Assembly: GCA_947072715.1 (NCBI GenBank)
Contig: CAMTJB010000026.1
Location: 1-8,886, forward strand
Direction of reading: 5' to 3'
Source: an uncultured Fusobacteriaceae bacterium
Lineage (GTDB): Bacteria > Fusobacteriota > Fusobacteriia > Fusobacteriales > Fusobacteriaceae
Length of the DNA: 8,886 nt
Of this stretch, positions 6,683-8,886 are shown in pieces (the first letter of the stretch is position 1; each line of letters begins with the position of its first letter). The notes beneath the pieces are model-generated. The model was given only the letters and a program-made list of their open reading frames with translations, did no database searches and was not told the DNA's origin. The translations under genes were made by a program, and so were the position numbers.

Positions 6683-7651
6683 TTATTTTGCTAAAACTCT
6701 AACCATTTCATAATCATCAGCTAAAGTAGATTCTCTTTTTCCTTCCCAAGCGTAAGATATAGGATGAGTAATTATTTTATTACTTTCAATTCCTACCATT
6801 ACACCACTTACACCTTCTTCAAGTAACTGAACAGCTTTAACAGCCATTTTTGTTGCTAAAATTCTATCGAATCCAGAAGGAGTTCCACCTCTTTGAACAT
6901 AACCTAGAACAACACTTCTAACTTCAGAAGATAGTTTTTCTTTTAGAATATCTTCAATTTCAGAAACTTTACCTACTCCTTCTGCAACAAGTACAATGTC
7001 ATGAAGTTTACCATTTCTTCTACGCTCTCTAATTTGTAGAGGTAAAAGTTCTATAGCATTTTCAATTTCAGGAATCAAAAGACCGTCTCCTCCACCAGCA
7101 AGAGCAGAGTAAAGAGCTAAGTCTCCAGCATTTCTTCCCATTACTTCTACTAAAATTGTTCTTTCATGAGATGTTGCTGTATCTCTAATTTTAGAAATAG
7201 CATCTAAAATAGTGTTTAAACAAGTATCAAATCCAATTGTAAAGTCAGTTCCGATTATATCATTATCAATAGTTCCAGGAATTCCCACAACATTTATTCC
7301 ATGCTCTTTATAAAGTAAATCAGCACCTCTATAAGATCCGTCTCCACCTATAACAACTAAACCTTCAATACCTCTTCTCTTTAAATTTTTAGCAGCAATA
7401 GCTCTAAATTTAGGATCTTTAAATTCTAAACATCTAGCTGTAAGAAGTTTTGTTCCACCTCTATCAATAATACCAGACACATAAGAGTCTTCCATAAGGA
7501 ATATTTCATCATTTAACATTCCTAAGTAACCTCTTTGTATACCGTAAACATGCATTCCTAAATTTATAGCGTATTTAGCGGCAGCTCTTATTGCAGCGTT
7601 CATTCCAGGGGCGTCTCCACCACTTGTTAATATAGCGATTTTTCTTATCAT
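6683..7651 (-). CDS. pfkA: ATP-dependent 6-phosphofructokinase
   Basis: This enzyme phosphorylates fructose 6-phosphate to fructose 1,6-bisphosphate, the committed step of glycolysis. The 322 residues match the classic bacterial homotetrameric type. GGDAPGMNAAIRA (11-23) opens the nucleotide site. GGDGS (102-106) has Gly at 105 and PGTIDND (125-131) has Gly at 126; these are ATP-type residues, where pyrophosphate-dependent enzymes usually have Asp and Lys. Asp129 is the expected catalytic base. MGRNAGDLAL (171-180) and GYVQRGGTPSGFDR (250-263) bind the sugar phosphate. The ATG has GGAGG (7661-7665) nine bases upstream. It follows accA by 63 bases, with a perfect inverted repeat in the gap. 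A terminator follows directly. The accD-accA-pfkA order is also known from Bacillus, where pyk follows; here no pyk follows, and the next gene is recR. Confidence 0.98.
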   Translation of the reverse strand: MIRKIAILTSGGDAPGMNAAIRAAAKYAINLGMHVYGIQRGYLGMLNDEIFLMEDSYVSGIIDRGGTKLLTARCLEFKDPKFRAIAAKNLKRRGIEGLVVIGGDGSYRGADLLYKEHGINVVGIPGTIDNDIIGTDFTIGFDTCLNTILDAISKIRDTATSHERTILVEVMGRNAGDLALYSALAGGGDGLLIPEIENAIELLPLQIRERRRNGKLHDIVLVAEGVGKVSEIEDILKEKLSSEVRSVVLGYVQRGGTPSGFDRILATKMAVKAVQLLEEGVSGVMVGIESNKIITHPISYAWEGKRESTLADDYEMVRVLAK

Positions 7652-7668
7652 AATATAAAACCTCCAAA

Positions 7669-7690
7669 ACTCTATAATGGATTATAGAGT
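7669..7690. promoter_or_regulatory. Perfect inverted repeat upstream of pfkA, operator-like or RNA hairpin
   Basis: Two 10-base arms (ACTCTATAAT at 7669-7678 and ATTATAGAGT at 7681-7690) flank a GG centre. The repeat ends three bases before the pfkA GGAGG site. Both strands contain TATAAT inside the arms, so the repeat could overlay a -10 box (7681-7686 for the minus strand), although no good -35 is visible. It could be a repressor operator. In RNA it could be a hairpin next to the ribosome binding site. It lacks a proper U-tract, so it is a poor terminator. Confidence 0.55.
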
Positions 7691-7714
7691 AACTAATTTA
7701 TAAAATAATTTATT

Positions 7715-8653
7715 TTAAATAAATTTTCCGATACTTCTAAATTTAGTGTAACGGTTTTCTAAAAGAGTTTCTACATTTTGTTTTTGTAATTCTTCAAATG
7801 ATTCTAATATGATCTTTTTTAGGTTATTTGCTATACATTTATGATCTCTATGTGCGCCTCCAAGAGGTTCTTCGATAATTCCATCTATAACATTTAGTGA
7901 TAATAAGTCTTTGGCAGAAATTTTTAGAGATTCAGCAGCTTCAGCAGCTCTTGTTGAATCTTTAAAAAGTATTGCAGCACAACCTTCGGGAGATATAACT
8001 GAGTAAACAGAGTTTTCTAACATGAAAATCTTATCAGTTACCCCAAGAGCTAATGCTCCTCCACTTCCACCTTCACCAATAACAACAGAAATCATAGGAA
8101 CTTTTATTCCAGCCATTTCCATTAAGTTTTTAGCAATTGCTTCCCCTTGACCATGTTCTTCAGCTTCTATACCAGGATAAGCACCTGGAGTATCAATAAG
8201 AGTTAATACAGGAATGTTGAATTTTTCAGCCATTCTCATTAATCTTAATGCTTTTCTATAACCTTCAGGGTTAGGCATTCCAAAATTTCTATAAATTTTA
8301 TCAGAAGTATCTCTACCTTTTTGGTGACCAATAACCATAACATTTTTACCATCAATTTTACATAATCCACCAACTATTGCAGGATCGTCTTTAAAAAGTC
8401 TATCTCCGTGAAGTTCAACGAAGTTTTCTCCTAAAATATTGATATAGTCTAATGTATAAGGTCTATTTGGGTGTCTAGCAACAAATATTTTATCCCAAGA
8501 AGTAAGGTTAGCATAAATGTTTTTTAACATCTCATCTCTTTGAGCAGTTAATTTTTCTATTTCACCAGATAAATCTATTTTCTTTTCTTCAGAAAATTTA
8601 ATTAAATCTTCTAATTTTAATTCTATCTCTTGAACACTTTCTTCAAATTTCAT
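7715..8653 (-). CDS. accA: Acetyl-CoA carboxylase carboxyltransferase subunit alpha
   Basis: AccA pairs with AccD as an alpha2-beta2 carboxyltransferase that moves carboxyl from biotinyl-AccB to acetyl-CoA, making malonyl-CoA for fatty-acid synthesis in the cytoplasm. From ATG 8653 the protein has 312 residues, near the family norm. An N-terminal helical region (1-50) precedes the crotonase-type fold. Typical segments are RHPNRP (60-65), ELHGDR (80-85), GHQKGRD (109-115), YRKALRLM (132-139), DTPGAYPGIEAE (144-155), GEGGSGGALALG (183-194) and SPEGCAAILF (211-220). An in-frame TTG at 8674 would add seven residues, but it overlaps accD and would place the AGGAGG site inside the gene. The ATG is preferred because AGGAGG lies four bases upstream and the N-terminus MKFEESVQEIE matches family style. 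The accD stop lies eight bases upstream, so translation is probably coupled. Confidence 0.98.
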   Translation of the reverse strand: MKFEESVQEIELKLEDLIKFSEEKKIDLSGEIEKLTAQRDEMLKNIYANLTSWDKIFVARHPNRPYTLDYINILGENFVELHGDRLFKDDPAIVGGLCKIDGKNVMVIGHQKGRDTSDKIYRNFGMPNPEGYRKALRLMRMAEKFNIPVLTLIDTPGAYPGIEAEEHGQGEAIAKNLMEMAGIKVPMISVVIGEGGSGGALALGVTDKIFMLENSVYSVISPEGCAAILFKDSTRAAEAAESLKISAKDLLSLNVIDGIIEEPLGGAHRDHKCIANNLKKIILESFEELQKQNVETLLENRYTKFRSIGKFI

Positions 8654-8657
8654 AATT

Positions 8658-8663
8658 CCTCCT
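8658..8663 (-). promoter_or_regulatory. Ribosome binding site of accA, overlapping the accD stop
   Basis: AGGAGG on the minus strand shares two bases with the accD TAG stop (8662-8664) and lies four bases before the accA ATG. It decides the ATG at 8653 over the upstream in-frame TTG. Confidence 0.85.
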
Positions 8664-8886
8664 ACATTGTACAACTTAAAAAGTTGTATAAAGTTTGTTT
8701 CATATCTTCTCTTTTAGCTATAACATCAACCATACCATGTTCTTGTAAGAATTCACTTCTTTGGAATCCTTCTGGAAGTTTTTGTTTTATAGTTTGCTCA
8801 ATTACTCTGGCACCAGCAAAACCTATTAAAGCTTTAGGTTCACTTAAAATTATGTCCCCAAGCATTGCAAAAGAAGCAGTAACTCC
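8662..8886 (-). CDS. accD: Acetyl-CoA carboxylase carboxyltransferase subunit beta, C-terminal 74 residues
   Basis: Only the end of AccD lies in the window; the N-terminal zinc ribbon and most of the carboxyltransferase domain are off the right edge. The frame stays open to base 8886. It begins [11 protein letters not shown], followed by [17 protein letters not shown] and [18 protein letters not shown], a highly characteristic AccD C-terminus. The Met encoded at 8865 is internal to the conserved FAMLGD motif, not the start. The protein provides the acetyl-CoA/biotin-facing beta half of the carboxyltransferase with AccA, encoded directly downstream. It stops at TAG 8662-8664, eight bases before the accA ATG, with an RNA hairpin possible in its last codons. 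Confidence 0.96.
   Translation of the reverse strand, partial: GVTASFAMLGDIILSEPKALIGFAGARVIEQTIKQKLPEGFQRSEFLQEHGMVDVIAKREDMKQTLYNFLSCTM
8667..8691 (-). repeat. Inverted repeat (possible RNA hairpin) at the accD 3' end before accA
   Basis: TACAACTT (8670-8677) and AAGTTGTA (8681-8688) are perfect 8-base arms around a three-base A/U loop. A G-U pair and two A-U pairs can extend the stem to about 11 bp. It lies in the last accD codons, four bases upstream of the accA AGGAGG. It has no U-tract and precedes a cotranscribed gene, so it is not a terminator. It might affect accA translation. Confidence 0.55.

Noticed and set aside
7669..7690. Reading the accA-pfkA inverted repeat as a terminator for accA
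   Set aside because: The stem has almost no loop and only four U residues before GGAGG, so intrinsic termination is unlikely. The gene order favours cotranscription.
8654..8674. Longer accA starting at TTG 8674
   Set aside because: It would put the AGGAGG site inside the gene and overlap accD by 13 bases. The ATG at 8653 has the correct site and family-like N-terminus.
1..8886. Mobile element, CRISPR array, defence system, tRNA or rRNA
   Set aside because: No transposase or integrase motifs, no regularly spaced repeats, no cloverleaf-like or rRNA sequence. The content is housekeeping genes with uniform composition.

Overview
This window is an A+T-rich chromosomal stretch that looks like ordinary bacterial housekeeping territory. 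Protein similarity recalled from memory (TypA, AccA/AccD, PfkA, RecR, TruB), the low G+C, the strong GGAGG-type ribosome binding sites and a lipoprotein with an outer-membrane-compatible +2 residue suggest a member of the Fusobacteriota (Fusobacterium/Cetobacterium-like). This is an inference. The accD-accA-pfkA order is also found in Firmicutes, so a low-G+C Firmicute relative cannot be excluded from sequence alone.

Layout: one small gene reads rightward at the left edge (34-360, weakly STAS-like). It converges on everything else, which reads leftward. The two directions are separated by a strong two-way terminator hairpin at 377-417. In transcription order on the minus strand, from the right edge, the genes are: accD (3' end only, 8662-8886), accA (7715-8653), pfkA (6683-7651), a terminator, recR (5908-6501), a secreted SH3b plus DUF4015 glycosidase-like protein (4191-5849, GTG start), a terminator, truB (3143-4000, TTG start), typA/bipA (1272-3083) and an ankyrin-repeat lipoprotein (432-1268).

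Three transcription units are inferred. (1) accD-accA-pfkA couples the carboxyltransferase of fatty-acid synthesis with a glycolytic kinase. The accD stop is fused to the accA Shine-Dalgarno, and a perfect inverted repeat precedes pfkA. (2) recR and the DUF4015 gene probably form a second unit, ending at the 4088-4122 hairpin. (3) truB-typA-ankyrin lipoprotein is led by an extended -10 promoter at about 4034-4042. The ankyrin gene starts 3 nt after the typA stop and takes its ribosome binding site from typA coding sequence.

I see no mobile element, CRISPR array, tRNA, rRNA or recognisable riboswitch, and nothing that looks like a wholly new system. The points most worth a second look are the typA-coupled ankyrin lipoprotein, the operator-like palindrome in front of pfkA, the hairpin at the accD/accA junction, the DUF4015 protein, and the unassigned 108-aa protein at the left edge.
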